A stretch of 64,000 bases of DNA from Actimicrobium sp047621665 (GTDB taxonomy: Bacteria > Pseudomonadota > Gammaproteobacteria > Burkholderiales > Burkholderiaceae_D). Made by a program: the position numbers and the translations under genes. Numbering within the stretch: position 1 is the stretch's first letter; each line of letters opens with the position of its first letter. Under the pieces are notes generated by a model, which worked only from the letters and a program-made list of their open reading frames with translations, was not told the DNA's origin and ran no database searches. This document shows, piece by piece, positions 44,186-52,859 of this stretch. The stretch spans positions 1 through 64,000 of the forward strand of contig JBLHMB010000011.1 in the NCBI GenBank assembly GCA_047621665.1, written 5' to 3'.

Positions 44186-45529
44186 ATGCCGATTACCTCT
44201 CCCGTCCTGAATCACCCGCTGCGCATGGCGCTAGCGGCCGAAGCCCATTCCAGGCCCTTCCTGCAACTTGATGCACCCGAAAGCGTGACCCATCTCGCGC
44301 TCTATGCCGAAACCGATGCCACGCCTAACTGGCATTTACGCAAATTGGTAGAATTGTGCGGCTGTTTCGGTGTGGCCGGTCCGGCTGCCGATGCCAAGTA
44401 TTTTTATCATGACTTCGGCCGCTTCCGTCTCAAATGGGAATGCCATACCGAGTTCGCCACGTTCACCTTCGCGATGCGTCATGCCGAGAGCGCGCCGCTG
44501 GCGCAATCGTTCGAACGCATGCCGCTGATGCACGTACCGCAGCAATGGCTGCACGGGCTGGACGGAAAAATCCTGGTGGCGGCCCATGTCGTACTCGACA
44601 AATCCGGACCCGACAGCGATCCGGCCGCCACCGAAATCCGCGCCGTCTTCGAAGGCCTGTCGCTGGCCGCCAGCGTAGTGTTGCAAGACGCCGAAGTCTG
44701 GAGTGATTTTCTGATCCAGAGCGACGGCTTCAGCCGCTTCGTGGTGCGCGATCTGGGACTGCGCGAATATCAACTGGGACGCCTGGTACAACGCGTACTC
44801 GAAATCGAAACTTACCGCATGATGGCGCTGCTGGGACTGCCACATGCGCAGGCCTCGGCAACTACCCTCAACACCATCGAGGCGGAACTGGCCCGGCTGA
44901 CTGAAGAAATGGTCGACAGCGATGACGCAGGCACCGGGACGGGTTTGACCGAAGCGTCCGGCGAACCGGATGATGGCGAACGTACGCTGTTACGTAACAT
45001 CACCGGTCTTGCCGCCCGTAGTGAAAAGCTGGCGGTTGACAACAGCTACCGCTTTTCAGCATCGCAGGCCTATTTTCAACTGGTCAAGGCACGTATAGAA
45101 GAACTGCGTGAAGTCCGTATCGATGGCTTGCCGACACTGCGCGAATTCATGGAACGCCGGTTATCACCGGCAATGAGTACCTGCTCGGCCACGGTACGCC
45201 GGCAGACTGCACTGGCAGAACGGATCGCTCACTCGAATGAATTGCTGAGCACCCGCGTCGGTATTGCGCAAGAACTGCATAACCGCAAAATCCTGCAATC
45301 GATGAATGCGCGCGCCGCGCAGCAGTTGCGCCTGCAGCAAGCGGTTGAAGGACTGTCAGTGGTCGCTGTCTCGTACTACATGGTTGGGCTGTGCGGTTAT
45401 GCGGCAAAAGCTGCCAAGGCGGCCGGATTACCGGTTAATACGGATCTGGCCACGGGACTGGTAGTGCCAGTGATCGTGTTCATCGTCTGGATGGCCATGC
45501 GCCGTTTGCACGGCCAGATCAAGCACTAA
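44186..45529 (+). CDS. DUF3422 family membrane protein
   Basis: 447 aa, function unknown. The N-terminus has the family pattern LNHPLRMALAAEAHSRPF and the middle WECHTEFATFTF. Residues ~280-360 are helical and may form a coiled coil, and two hydrophobic segments lie near the C-terminus (about 390-406 and 422-440), placing it in the inner membrane with a large cytoplasmic part. It stands alone, convergent with the AI-2E transporter. Confidence 0.88.
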   Translation: MPITSPVLNHPLRMALAAEAHSRPFLQLDAPESVTHLALYAETDATPNWHLRKLVELCGCFGVAGPAADAKYFYHDFGRFRLKWECHTEFATFTFAMRHAESAPLAQSFERMPLMHVPQQWLHGLDGKILVAAHVVLDKSGPDSDPAATEIRAVFEGLSLAASVVLQDAEVWSDFLIQSDGFSRFVVRDLGLREYQLGRLVQRVLEIETYRMMALLGLPHAQASATTLNTIEAELARLTEEMVDSDDAGTGTGLTEASGEPDDGERTLLRNITGLAARSEKLAVDNSYRFSASQAYFQLVKARIEELREVRIDGLPTLREFMERRLSPAMSTCSATVRRQTALAERIAHSNELLSTRVGIAQELHNRKILQSMNARAAQQLRLQQAVEGLSVVAVSYYMVGLCGYAAKAAKAAGLPVNTDLATGLVVPVIVFIVWMAMRRLHGQIKH

Positions 45530-45563
45530 GTCGTCGCCACACCTGACGACTTCCTTGTGCTGT

Positions 45564-45591
45564 CGTTCCAGCGCTCCCGGCCGCTGGAACG
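45564..45591. terminator. Hairpin between convergent DUF3422 and transporter genes
   Basis: Perfect 10-bp stem CGTTCCAGCG / CGCTGGAACG with an 8-base loop in a 164-base convergent gap. It has no T run; probably a shared 3' end. Confidence 0.5.
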
Positions 45592-45693
45592 GCTTCACTG
45601 GCCGGATAATATGCGTACCCTGAAAGGCAGCGCACCGGGCTGCCGGCAAGGCCAGCGCGTCGCTGCCCTTGCCCCTTCCATCCCATGCTCTAC

Positions 45694-46857
45694 TTACTCC
45701 CCGAGCAATTCTGCAACCGCTTGCATGCCATCAACATGTTCGGCCACGACCCGGATAATCACCACCACCGGCACGCCGAGCAGCATGCCCCAGATACCCC
45801 ATAGCCAGCCCCAGAAAAGCAGCGCAATGAACACCGCCGCCGGATTCATTCTGGCGATACGACCGGTCATCCATGTCGTCACCAGCGTACCCACCAGCGT
45901 CGATACGCCCAGCGAACTGGCGATCACCAACAACACCGGTGCCGGCGTACCGAACTGCAGGAAAGCCATCAGGCCAGCGGCCACCGTGATCAGCAAGGGG
46001 CCGAAATACGGAATTACATGAAGTAGTCCGGCCGCCACTGCCCAGGCACCGGCATTCTCAAGCCCGATCGCGCGAAAGCAGAGCCACATCAGTACGGCCA
46101 GCAGCGAATTTGTCACGAGTAGCATCGACATGTATTTCTGGATCGAGCTATTGATGTCGTCGAGGATATGCACCGTGATCTTTTTGCTCGAAAACGACGG
46201 CCCGGTCAGCTTGACCAGCTTGCGCTTGAAGGTGTCGCCGGATAGCAGCAAAAAGAACACCAGGAACAGGACGACGATGGCCTCTCCCACCAATCCCAGC
46301 ACGTTGCGCGAACCGGCCAGCAGCAGGTCGCTCACGCGCACCGTCGGCGTGTCGTTCGACAAAGTACTTGGGCGGGTTCTCGAGCCCGACGTAGCCGATT
46401 CAATTTCGGTAGCCGCCGCCTGCATCTTTTGTATCGCACTCGGCTGACCGGACTGGTAACGCAGCAGCGCACGCGCAACCTTGTGCGACGCCTCCGGCAA
46501 GGTTTCGACGATGGATTGGAATTCATCGGTCAGCGTGGTGGTGACCGCCGTGATGCTGCCCGCCAGTGTCAGCATCACCAGCACGGTACCGAACACGCGT
46601 GGAATGCGGCGACGCTCGAGCCAGGCAACAACGGGATTGAGCGTGTAAGCGAGAAATATCCCGCACAGCAGCGGGATCAGGAATTTTTGTGCCATTTGCA
46701 GGGCAAACAACATCGCCACCACGGCAATGATGGTGAGCGACAGGCCGCGCACGTCGACATGAACGCGAGGCAGCAGGGCAGGTTTTTCCGGGACCGGTGA
46801 CAGCGTGACGATAGGGCTGTCAGGACCGTCTGCAGATTCAAGCGGGGAAGTGGACAT
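45694..46857 (-). CDS. AI-2E family transporter (PerM/YdiK/TqsA-like)
   Basis: 387 aa inner-membrane protein. After a polar N-terminus of ~45 residues come paired membrane segments (LTIIAVVAMLFALQMAQKFLIPLLCGIFLAYTL), a soluble loop with QSIVETLPEASHKVARALL, then further segments ending in the family pattern NPAAVFIALLFWGWLWGIWGMLLGVPVVVIIRVV. The family includes autoinducer-2 exporters and Na+/H+ antiporters, so the substrate is not assigned. The start MSTSPLES has GAGAG upstream. Confidence 0.88.
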   Translation of the reverse strand: MSTSPLESADGPDSPIVTLSPVPEKPALLPRVHVDVRGLSLTIIAVVAMLFALQMAQKFLIPLLCGIFLAYTLNPVVAWLERRRIPRVFGTVLVMLTLAGSITAVTTTLTDEFQSIVETLPEASHKVARALLRYQSGQPSAIQKMQAAATEIESATSGSRTRPSTLSNDTPTVRVSDLLLAGSRNVLGLVGEAIVVLFLVFFLLLSGDTFKRKLVKLTGPSFSSKKITVHILDDINSSIQKYMSMLLVTNSLLAVLMWLCFRAIGLENAGAWAVAAGLLHVIPYFGPLLITVAAGLMAFLQFGTPAPVLLVIASSLGVSTLVGTLVTTWMTGRIARMNPAAVFIALLFWGWLWGIWGMLLGVPVVVIIRVVAEHVDGMQAVAELLGE

Positions 46858-47003
46858 CAATCTCTCAATGGAGGCAAGGAAAGTACACAATCGGAAATTC
46901 ACCATGCCGGCTCAATGCAAAGCGGCCCGGCATTGGCTGCCGGGCCGCTCGATTCAAGAACTCACAAAGCGCGCCGGAGCGACGTGCCCCGGTCATTGCC
47001 ATG

Positions 47004-47315
47004 TTACTTCATGCGGATATCGTTCTTGACCGACATGACACCTTTGACGCCGCGTGCCAGCATGGCTGCAGTGGTCGCATCTGCCTGTTCCTTGACGAAG
47101 CCGCTCAGTTGTACCACGCCCTTGAACGTTTCAACATTGATTTCCCGGGATTTTACTGTCGGATCATTAAGTAGTGCTGCCTTGACCTTGGTCGTGATGA
47201 CTGCGTCATCGACGTACTCGCCCGTGCCTTCTTTGGTGCTGGTTGATGCGCAACCGGCGACAGAAATCAAGGCGGCGACAAGGAAAAAGGTGCTGATGCG
47301 TTTTGAAAAAATCAT
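47004..47315 (-). CDS. BON-domain lipoprotein
   Basis: 103 aa. Signal peptide MIFSKRISTFFLVAALISVA with lipobox cysteine C22, then a single BON domain (VDDAVITTKVKAALLNDPTVKSREINVETFKGVVQLSGFV), the OsmY-like fold linked to envelope stress and phospholipid contact. AGGGAG lies before the ATG. It is probably periplasmic, membrane-anchored. The upstream region carries a perfect dyad at 47467-47480. Confidence 0.9.
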   Translation of the reverse strand: MIFSKRISTFFLVAALISVAGCASTSTKEGTGEYVDDAVITTKVKAALLNDPTVKSREINVETFKGVVQLSGFVKEQADATTAAMLARGVKGVMSVKNDIRMK

Positions 47316-47841
47316 GGTGAGGCTCCCTGAAAAAATAAATGAATGAAAGTTGCGCGGATCGTCCACTACTTCGACCCCACACTTGTTATTTGCAATACGC
47401 TCAATTAACGACTACGCAAGCCGGCTAACGGATGTCGAACTGTAGCGGGCAGGCCAACTACGCTCTGTACGGCACCGTACATAACGCAAATTTTTAATTG
47501 AATATCCACAATGTTGTTGCCCGATTTTGACAAATATTACCGGTCGTAATGTCAGCTTCCGCTTCGCAGTTCACTCAGTCATCGATATCACCGGCCACGC
47601 CAAAAAAATGTTTCGCCATCCCTTTCAGAGCAGCCGGTAAAACCGCATGGATATGTACGCTGTCGCACAGTGATACGACTGCCATCCAAGCAAACTCAAA
47701 GCACTGGTCCGGAGCAAGCTAACCCGTATTGGAAAAAAGATATACGTCGTAACAAGTGATGCTCGTATTTGCAGCAGACGAACGTCGAGTGGCATCGCGC
47801 CGACCCGGCTTAACATTTAAAAATCAGGAGAGTACCCGATC
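47316..47841. other. Gene-free region with a dyad
   Basis: No convincing gene in 526 bases. It contains a perfect inverted repeat GTACGG-CA-CCGTAC (47467-47480) between the divergent BON and small membrane genes, and an AT-rich stretch just after it. Either could control both genes. The ribosome site AGGAGAG of the next gene is at 47826-47832. Confidence 0.6.
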
Positions 47842-47991
47842 ATGTTGTACACAATTGCTGTTGTCCTCCTCATTCTCTGGTTACTTGGCATCGTCACTTC
47901 CTACACGATAGGCGGCTTCATCCACGTCTTACTGGTGATCGCCATCGTGGTAATTTTGTTGCGCATTATTTCCGGGCGCAAACCGCTATGA
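47842..47991 (+). CDS. 49-residue lmo0937-type small membrane protein
   Basis: Encodes MLYTIAVVLLILWLLGIVTSY, a short TIGGFIHVLLVIAIVVILLRII stretch and SGRKPL. Two closely spaced membrane segments with a G(F/Y)xHxLLVIAxxxxLxR core, as in the lmo0937/DUF5670 family often found with stress genes. AGGAGAG sits 9 bases before the ATG. Confidence 0.82.
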   Translation: MLYTIAVVLLILWLLGIVTSYTIGGFIHVLLVIAIVVILLRIISGRKPL

Positions 47992-48090
47992 CGTGTTCGG
48001 CTGTGATTGAGGCCACGCACAACCATCATTGATGGCTGCAGTAGCGATTGCCAATAGCGAAAGGATCACTTTCATCGACAACACCCATCC

Positions 48091-48195
48091 ATGACGCGTC
48101 GTATGTTCATTGAAATCCTTGAAGTCGACGAAAACATACCGGAGAACCGGCTGCGCTTCACCGCGGCACGCCAGGTTGAAACGCTTTTTTATTAA
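48091..48195 (+). CDS. Possible 34-residue peptide
   Basis: Open frame starting MTRRMFIEILEVDENIPENRL and ending QVETLFY, just ahead of the FMN split-barrel gene. It has no clear ribosome site and no known relative that I recognise; it could be a gene remnant. Confidence 0.25.
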   Translation: MTRRMFIEILEVDENIPENRLRFTAARQVETLFY

Positions 48196-48215
48196 CAGGC
48201 CTTCTGAAAAATTTA

Positions 48216-48686
48216 ATGACTAACGGGATCCCCTTCGATGACGCAATCAGCGCGATTCAAGTCGCACTGCTCATTACCCACGGTGCCGATTCGCTGATCC
48301 AGGCCCGCCCGCTGACAACACAGGCCACCAGTTACGATGGCGCCATCTGGTTCTTCAGCGTCACCAATTCCGACGCGGCAGCCGACATTTGTCAAAACCC
48401 TGCCGTGCTGCTCTGCTATGGTGATGCAATAACACAGAGGTTTATTGCGTCATCCGGAGTCGCTTCACTGTCACAGAATCGCCCCCTGATGGAACAGCTC
48501 TGGAACCCGGCGTTTGCGGCGGTTTTTCCGCAAGGTCTGGACGATCCGTTACTGACCCTGCTACGGATCGACATCCGGCAGATTGATCTCCGGGATGCGG
48601 ACGTGCCGAATGCGAACCTGATGTGGAGGATGCCCGGCACAGCTACCGGCATCAACACAAAAAATTTCGCAGACAACAGTCACTAA
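48216..48686 (+). CDS. Pyridoxamine 5'-phosphate oxidase-like FMN-binding protein
   Basis: 156 aa split-barrel protein of the general-stress-26 type: residues 12-60 (ISAIQVALLITHGADSLIQARPL, then GAIWFFSVTNSDAAADICQNPAVLLCYG) match the flavin-binding barrel. The C-terminal part is shorter and more divergent than in typical members. Substrate unknown; it probably binds FMN or F420-like cofactor. It is followed 53 bases later by an OmpA-like gene. Confidence 0.78.
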   Translation: MTNGIPFDDAISAIQVALLITHGADSLIQARPLTTQATSYDGAIWFFSVTNSDAAADICQNPAVLLCYGDAITQRFIASSGVASLSQNRPLMEQLWNPAFAAVFPQGLDDPLLTLLRIDIRQIDLRDADVPNANLMWRMPGTATGINTKNFADNSH

Positions 48687-48739
48687 AAAAACATCGCGCG
48701 CCATCACTTCCGGCCGCAGGTAAACAAGGAAAATTCATC

Positions 48740-49420
48740 ATGACCACCCCATCACGTCGCTCCCATCCATTCCGTCTGGTGGCCATTGCGGTCATCATCA
48801 GTACTAGCGCTCTCAGTGGTTGCGCCGACATGTCCGGTACGCAGCGCGGTACGGCAACGGGCGCCGGAATCGGTGCCGGCCTGGGTGCCATCCTCGGCGC
48901 ATCGACCGGCGGCGGCGGCGGCGGCCGCACTGCCGGCGGTGCAGTCCTGGGTGCTGCCGCCGGTGCTGCGATTGGCAATATCTGGTCGACCCGGATGGAA
49001 AACCAGAAACGCGCGATGGAACAGGCAACGCAAGGCACCGGCGTCCAGGTGTCACAGACCGCCGACAACCGCCTCAAGCTCGACATCCCGAGCGATATTT
49101 CATTCGACACCAACCGCTCCGACATCAAGGCTGATTTCCGTCCGGTACTGGACCGCTTCGCGAGCAGTCTCAATAATAATCCGGTGACGGTCGTCACCAT
49201 CATCGGCCACACCGACAGCACCGGTAGCCCGGCAGTCAACAATCCGCTGTCGGTCGACCGCGCCAGCCGGACCCGCGATTATCTAATCAGCCGCGGGGTG
49301 TCACCCAACCGCTTCACCATCGAAGGTCGCGGCGAAAATGATCCGATCGCCTCCAACAATGACAGCAACGGTCGTGCACGCAACCGGCGCGTCGAAATTT
49401 TCGTGGCAGAGCGGCAGTAA
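48740..49420 (+). CDS. OmpA family lipoprotein with glycine-zipper
   Basis: 226 aa. Signal peptide with lipobox cysteine C28 (LSGC|AD), glycine-rich zipper at ~38-85 (GTATGAGIGAGLGAILGAS, AGGAVLGAAAGAAIGN), then a peptidoglycan-binding OmpA C-terminal domain (ISFDTNRSDIK, GHTDSTGS, LSVDRASRTRDYLISRGV, NRRVEIFV). Outer-membrane, YiaD-like. AAGGAAA ribosome site 8 bases before the ATG. The open frame extends 39 codons upstream but overlaps the previous gene. Confidence 0.92.
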   Translation: MTTPSRRSHPFRLVAIAVIISTSALSGCADMSGTQRGTATGAGIGAGLGAILGASTGGGGGGRTAGGAVLGAAAGAAIGNIWSTRMENQKRAMEQATQGTGVQVSQTADNRLKLDIPSDISFDTNRSDIKADFRPVLDRFASSLNNNPVTVVTIIGHTDSTGSPAVNNPLSVDRASRTRDYLISRGVSPNRFTIEGRGENDPIASNNDSNGRARNRRVEIFVAERQ

Positions 49421-49545
49421 TAAGCATCCAGCCGCGCCAACGTACGTATCGGTGCGGCGCGTGGCATCACTTCTTTCGTGCGCAAGCGGTGTCGGCGTGA
49501 CACACTGCGGGCCAGCTTTCCCGCCCGCTCCATTTTTCCGATTGC

Positions 49546-51579
49546 ATGCTGAACCTACTTGAACGCATTACTGCCCAACCTGCCAGCAACGACATGCGCG
49601 CGCTGTCCGAACTGGTCGCCCTGATTCGTCCACCCAAACCCGACCAGGGCGAGGTGGCAACCGCCCGGCTGCGCACGCTGATCCAGCTCCTCAACGGCAA
49701 TCCGGTGCACGCCGCTGCGCTGCGCCATTACCTGTTACACGTCCTGTCGCAGCGCCGTCACACCACGCTTTATACCGATACCGGCATCTTGTCGAGCGAC
49801 GGCTTTTTCAGTGAACTGTTTCGACGCATGTCATTCCGTGTCCTGCCACCGGCCATCGACAGCCTGTATCTGAGCGACTGCCTCGATCGCATCCTGCGCG
49901 TCGATACCGACTATCAATGGTTAAGGCGGATTGAATCAGCCGACTGGCTGATGCTGTTTGACGTCATCGCCACGAGTGATGCGGCCTCGACCGATACCGC
50001 GATCCGCAGCGCGGTGGTTGACCGCCGTCTCGCGCATGTCGAATTACTCGAAGCCATTCAGACCTTGTCCTACCGGATCAGTGCAATGGGACTGGAGCCA
50101 TCACTGGTCCGCATCCATCCTGACCTCGAAAAATTCGAGTCCCCTTTTCTGGTTCAGAACGCCGAAGTCCATCGTTATCTGGCCAACGTGTTACGCCAGT
50201 CCGACGATGTCCTCACGCCGACCGACGACGCAGCGCACCTGCTGGTGATGCTTGAGCAATGCGACAACATCATTGCGCGCATCCGCAAAAATGCGCTGCA
50301 TCGCGGTACCAGCGTCGCCCTCACCTACCTGCTGGTCAGGCTCACCCAGAGCGTCGAGCGGCTGCGTCGGCTGCTGATGCTGGTCGACCTGACACCGGCC
50401 GAGAGCAAGCTGGCGTGGACACCCGAACGTCGCCAGCTGGCACTTGATCTGGCACTGGATTTGGCGCAAGGTCACAACCGCAAATATGCTATCCGTGAAC
50501 TGTTTTCGGCCAACATCAATCTGCTGGCACGCAACGTCACCGAAAATGCCAGCCATACCGGCGAGCATTACATTGCCGATGACAGGGAAGCTTACGGCAC
50601 GATGTTCCGCTCTTCGGCTGGGGCCGGCTTTATCATTGCTTTCATGGCAATGCTAAAACTGCTGGTGAGCTACTTGCGCAGCGCGCCGCTGGTTGAAGCC
50701 TTCCTGTTCAGCCTGAATTACTCGCTCGGTTTCATGCTGATTCATCTGCTGCACTTTACGGTCGCTACCAAGCAACCAGCGATGACGGCCGCGCGCATTG
50801 CCGCCGACTTGCATGCCAATGACAACCGCACGATCGGGATCGATAGCCTGGCGGATCTGATCGTCAAGGTACTGCGAACACAATTCATTGCCGTGGTCGG
50901 CAACCTGATGACTGTTTTCCCGACCGCGTTGGCGATTTCGACAGTGTGGGTCGGGCTCAACGGTCATCATCTGGTTTCGCCGGACAAGGCACAGCACATA
51001 CTGCACGACATCAATCCCTTTACGAGCCTGGCGCTATTCCATGCCGCGATCGCCGGTGTCTGCCTGTTTTTGGCCGGCATGATCTCGGGCTATTTCGATA
51101 ACCGTGCGGTCTACACCCGCATGGCGCAACGGATACTCCAACTACAAAGTTGGCAACGCTTGTTCGGCCCGGCGCGCCATGCGCGGGTGGCCGCTTACCT
51201 CGAAGAAAATCTGGGTGGTCTGATGGGTAACCTGTTCTTCGGCCTGTTGCTGGGGTCAATTGGTACCTTCGGTCAGTTGATCGGTTTGCCGGTGGATATA
51301 CGACACATTACTTTTTCAGCAGCCAACCTTGCCATCGCGTGGGTAGGGCTGGATTTTCAGGTGAGTGCACAAGTCATGCTGACCTCGCTATTCGGGATAC
51401 TTTGCATTGGCACCGCAAATCTGCTGGTAAGCTTTGGGCTGGCTTTGTTCGTTGCGCTGCGATCGCGTCAGGTGCAGTTCAGCCGGGGCGGCGCACTGGT
51501 CAAGGCGCTGTTGTCCCGACTGGTACAGCGACCGCTGGATTTTTTCATCCCCCCCAAAAAAAGGACAACGCCGCAATGA
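49546..51579 (+). CDS. SpecificRecomb (Gcr) family membrane protein
   Basis: 677 aa. Conserved in beta/gammaproteobacteria and named 'site-specific recombinase' after gonococcal Gcr (PF10136), though it carries no tyrosine or serine recombinase motif. It has a soluble N-terminal ~345 residues (LRHYLLHVLSQRRHTTLYTDTGIL, RVLPPAIDSLYLSDCLDRI) and then several membrane segments (FIIAFMAMLKLLVSYL, AIAGVCLFLAGMISGYFDN, NLFFGLLLGSIGTFGQLIGLP, ILCIGTANLLVSFGLALFVAL). That looks like an inner-membrane protein, so the recombinase name should not be trusted. No mobile element is associated. Confidence 0.85.
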   Translation: MLNLLERITAQPASNDMRALSELVALIRPPKPDQGEVATARLRTLIQLLNGNPVHAAALRHYLLHVLSQRRHTTLYTDTGILSSDGFFSELFRRMSFRVLPPAIDSLYLSDCLDRILRVDTDYQWLRRIESADWLMLFDVIATSDAASTDTAIRSAVVDRRLAHVELLEAIQTLSYRISAMGLEPSLVRIHPDLEKFESPFLVQNAEVHRYLANVLRQSDDVLTPTDDAAHLLVMLEQCDNIIARIRKNALHRGTSVALTYLLVRLTQSVERLRRLLMLVDLTPAESKLAWTPERRQLALDLALDLAQGHNRKYAIRELFSANINLLARNVTENASHTGEHYIADDREAYGTMFRSSAGAGFIIAFMAMLKLLVSYLRSAPLVEAFLFSLNYSLGFMLIHLLHFTVATKQPAMTAARIAADLHANDNRTIGIDSLADLIVKVLRTQFIAVVGNLMTVFPTALAISTVWVGLNGHHLVSPDKAQHILHDINPFTSLALFHAAIAGVCLFLAGMISGYFDNRAVYTRMAQRILQLQSWQRLFGPARHARVAAYLEENLGGLMGNLFFGLLLGSIGTFGQLIGLPVDIRHITFSAANLAIAWVGLDFQVSAQVMLTSLFGILCIGTANLLVSFGLALFVALRSRQVQFSRGGALVKALLSRLVQRPLDFFIPPKKRTTPQ

Positions 51580-51610
51580 CAGTGGTTCGATCAAAAAAAG
51601 GAAGCAACAC

Positions 51611-52855
51611 ATGCAAGTAGCGGTCATAGGCGGTGGTGTCGTCGGCGTCAGTACAGCGTATTTCCTCGCTGCCGCAGGCCATGAAGTCGCACTCATCGAG
51701 CGACGTAGCAACGTTGCCGAGGAAGCCAGCTTCGGCAACTCCGGACTCGTCGCGCCGGGAGTGTCAGCTCCATGGGCGACGCCCGGTATGCCCGGAAAAA
51801 TATTTGCACAATTATTTCGACAAGAGTCGCCGATGGTTCTGCGTCGACGACTCGATCCCGGGTTATGGCGCTGGGCCCGGCGCTGGATCGCCGAATGCGA
51901 TGCCGAGCACTTCCGCATCAACAAACTGCGCCTGCAGCGGATCGGTTTTTACAGCCGTGAACTGCTCGAACAATTGCGCCTGCACTACAAAATGGATTAC
52001 GAACAGACTGTCGGGCATTTGCAGCTGTTCCGTGATCCGCGCGACGTCTTGCTGGCACAACCGCTGCTGACTCTGCTGACCGAGATGGATGTCCCTCACA
52101 GCATCCTTGATGCCGAAGCGGCCCGCCTGCTGGAACCGGCTCTGTGCGCAGGGACACCGCTGACTGCTGCCCTGCACTTGCCCGAAGACGAAGCCGGCAA
52201 TTGCGCCCTCTTTGCCAAGCAACTGAAAACCATCGCCCAGTCGATTGGCGTGACTTTCCTTTTCGGTAAATCCGTTGAGCGCGTCGAGCGTGTCGATAAC
52301 CGCGTGGCCTTGCACATGGATGGCTCCAGCTTTACTGCCGACGCGGTAGTACTCGCCGCCGGCATCGAAAATCCAACCCTGCTCAATGCGCTCGGCGTGC
52401 GCTTACCGGCCTTGCCGGTGCAAGGCTACAGCGCCACTTGCAGCATCCGTGATTTCGATGAGGCGCCGCTGGCCGCGCTGACCGACGACACCTTCAAGAC
52501 CACGATTACACGCTTTGGCAACCGTATTCGTATCGCCGGCGTGCTCGATCCGGGCGCCCGATCGCCGGAAGTCCCGGAAGCCGCACAACGTACGTTGCGC
52601 AAGGTCGCCACCGACTGGTTCCCGAACGCCAGCAATTACAACAACGCGACGCTCTGGAGCGGCTCGCGTTCCATGCTGCCCGATGGTGTGCCTGTGATGG
52701 GAGCGACACCGGTGCGCAATGTCTATGTGGCAGTCGACGATGGCTCCAGTGGCTGGACTACCGCGCTTGGTACCGGCAAGATCCTCAGTGATCTGGTGTC
52801 GGGCCGGCAACCCGATATCGATCTTGACGGCTTGACGTTGTCGCGTTTCGGTTGA
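51611..52855 (+). CDS. dadA: D-amino acid dehydrogenase family FAD oxidoreductase
   Basis: 414 aa DadA-type flavoenzyme: Rossmann motif VIGGGVVGVSTAYFLA at 4-19, GNSGLVAPG, and the C-terminal WSGSRSMLPDGVPVMGATPVRNVYVAVDDGSSGWTTALGTGK. It deaminates D-amino acids (D-alanine) with electrons to the respiratory chain. AAGGA is 9 bases before the ATG at 51611. It lies 31 bases after the previous gene and four before nnr. The exact substrate is not fixed by sequence. Confidence 0.9.
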   Translation: MQVAVIGGGVVGVSTAYFLAAAGHEVALIERRSNVAEEASFGNSGLVAPGVSAPWATPGMPGKIFAQLFRQESPMVLRRRLDPGLWRWARRWIAECDAEHFRINKLRLQRIGFYSRELLEQLRLHYKMDYEQTVGHLQLFRDPRDVLLAQPLLTLLTEMDVPHSILDAEAARLLEPALCAGTPLTAALHLPEDEAGNCALFAKQLKTIAQSIGVTFLFGKSVERVERVDNRVALHMDGSSFTADAVVLAAGIENPTLLNALGVRLPALPVQGYSATCSIRDFDEAPLAALTDDTFKTTITRFGNRIRIAGVLDPGARSPEVPEAAQRTLRKVATDWFPNASNYNNATLWSGSRSMLPDGVPVMGATPVRNVYVAVDDGSSGWTTALGTGKILSDLVSGRQPDIDLDGLTLSRFG

Positions 52856-52859
52856 GCCG

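Noticed and set aside
47625..47816. 63-codon minus-strand frame
   Set aside because: Overlaps only gene-free DNA, has no ribosome site and no recognisable features.
49546..51579. Mobile element because of the 'site-specific recombinase' family name
   Set aside because: The protein has membrane segments and no recombinase catalytic motif; no repeats or attachment sites flank it.
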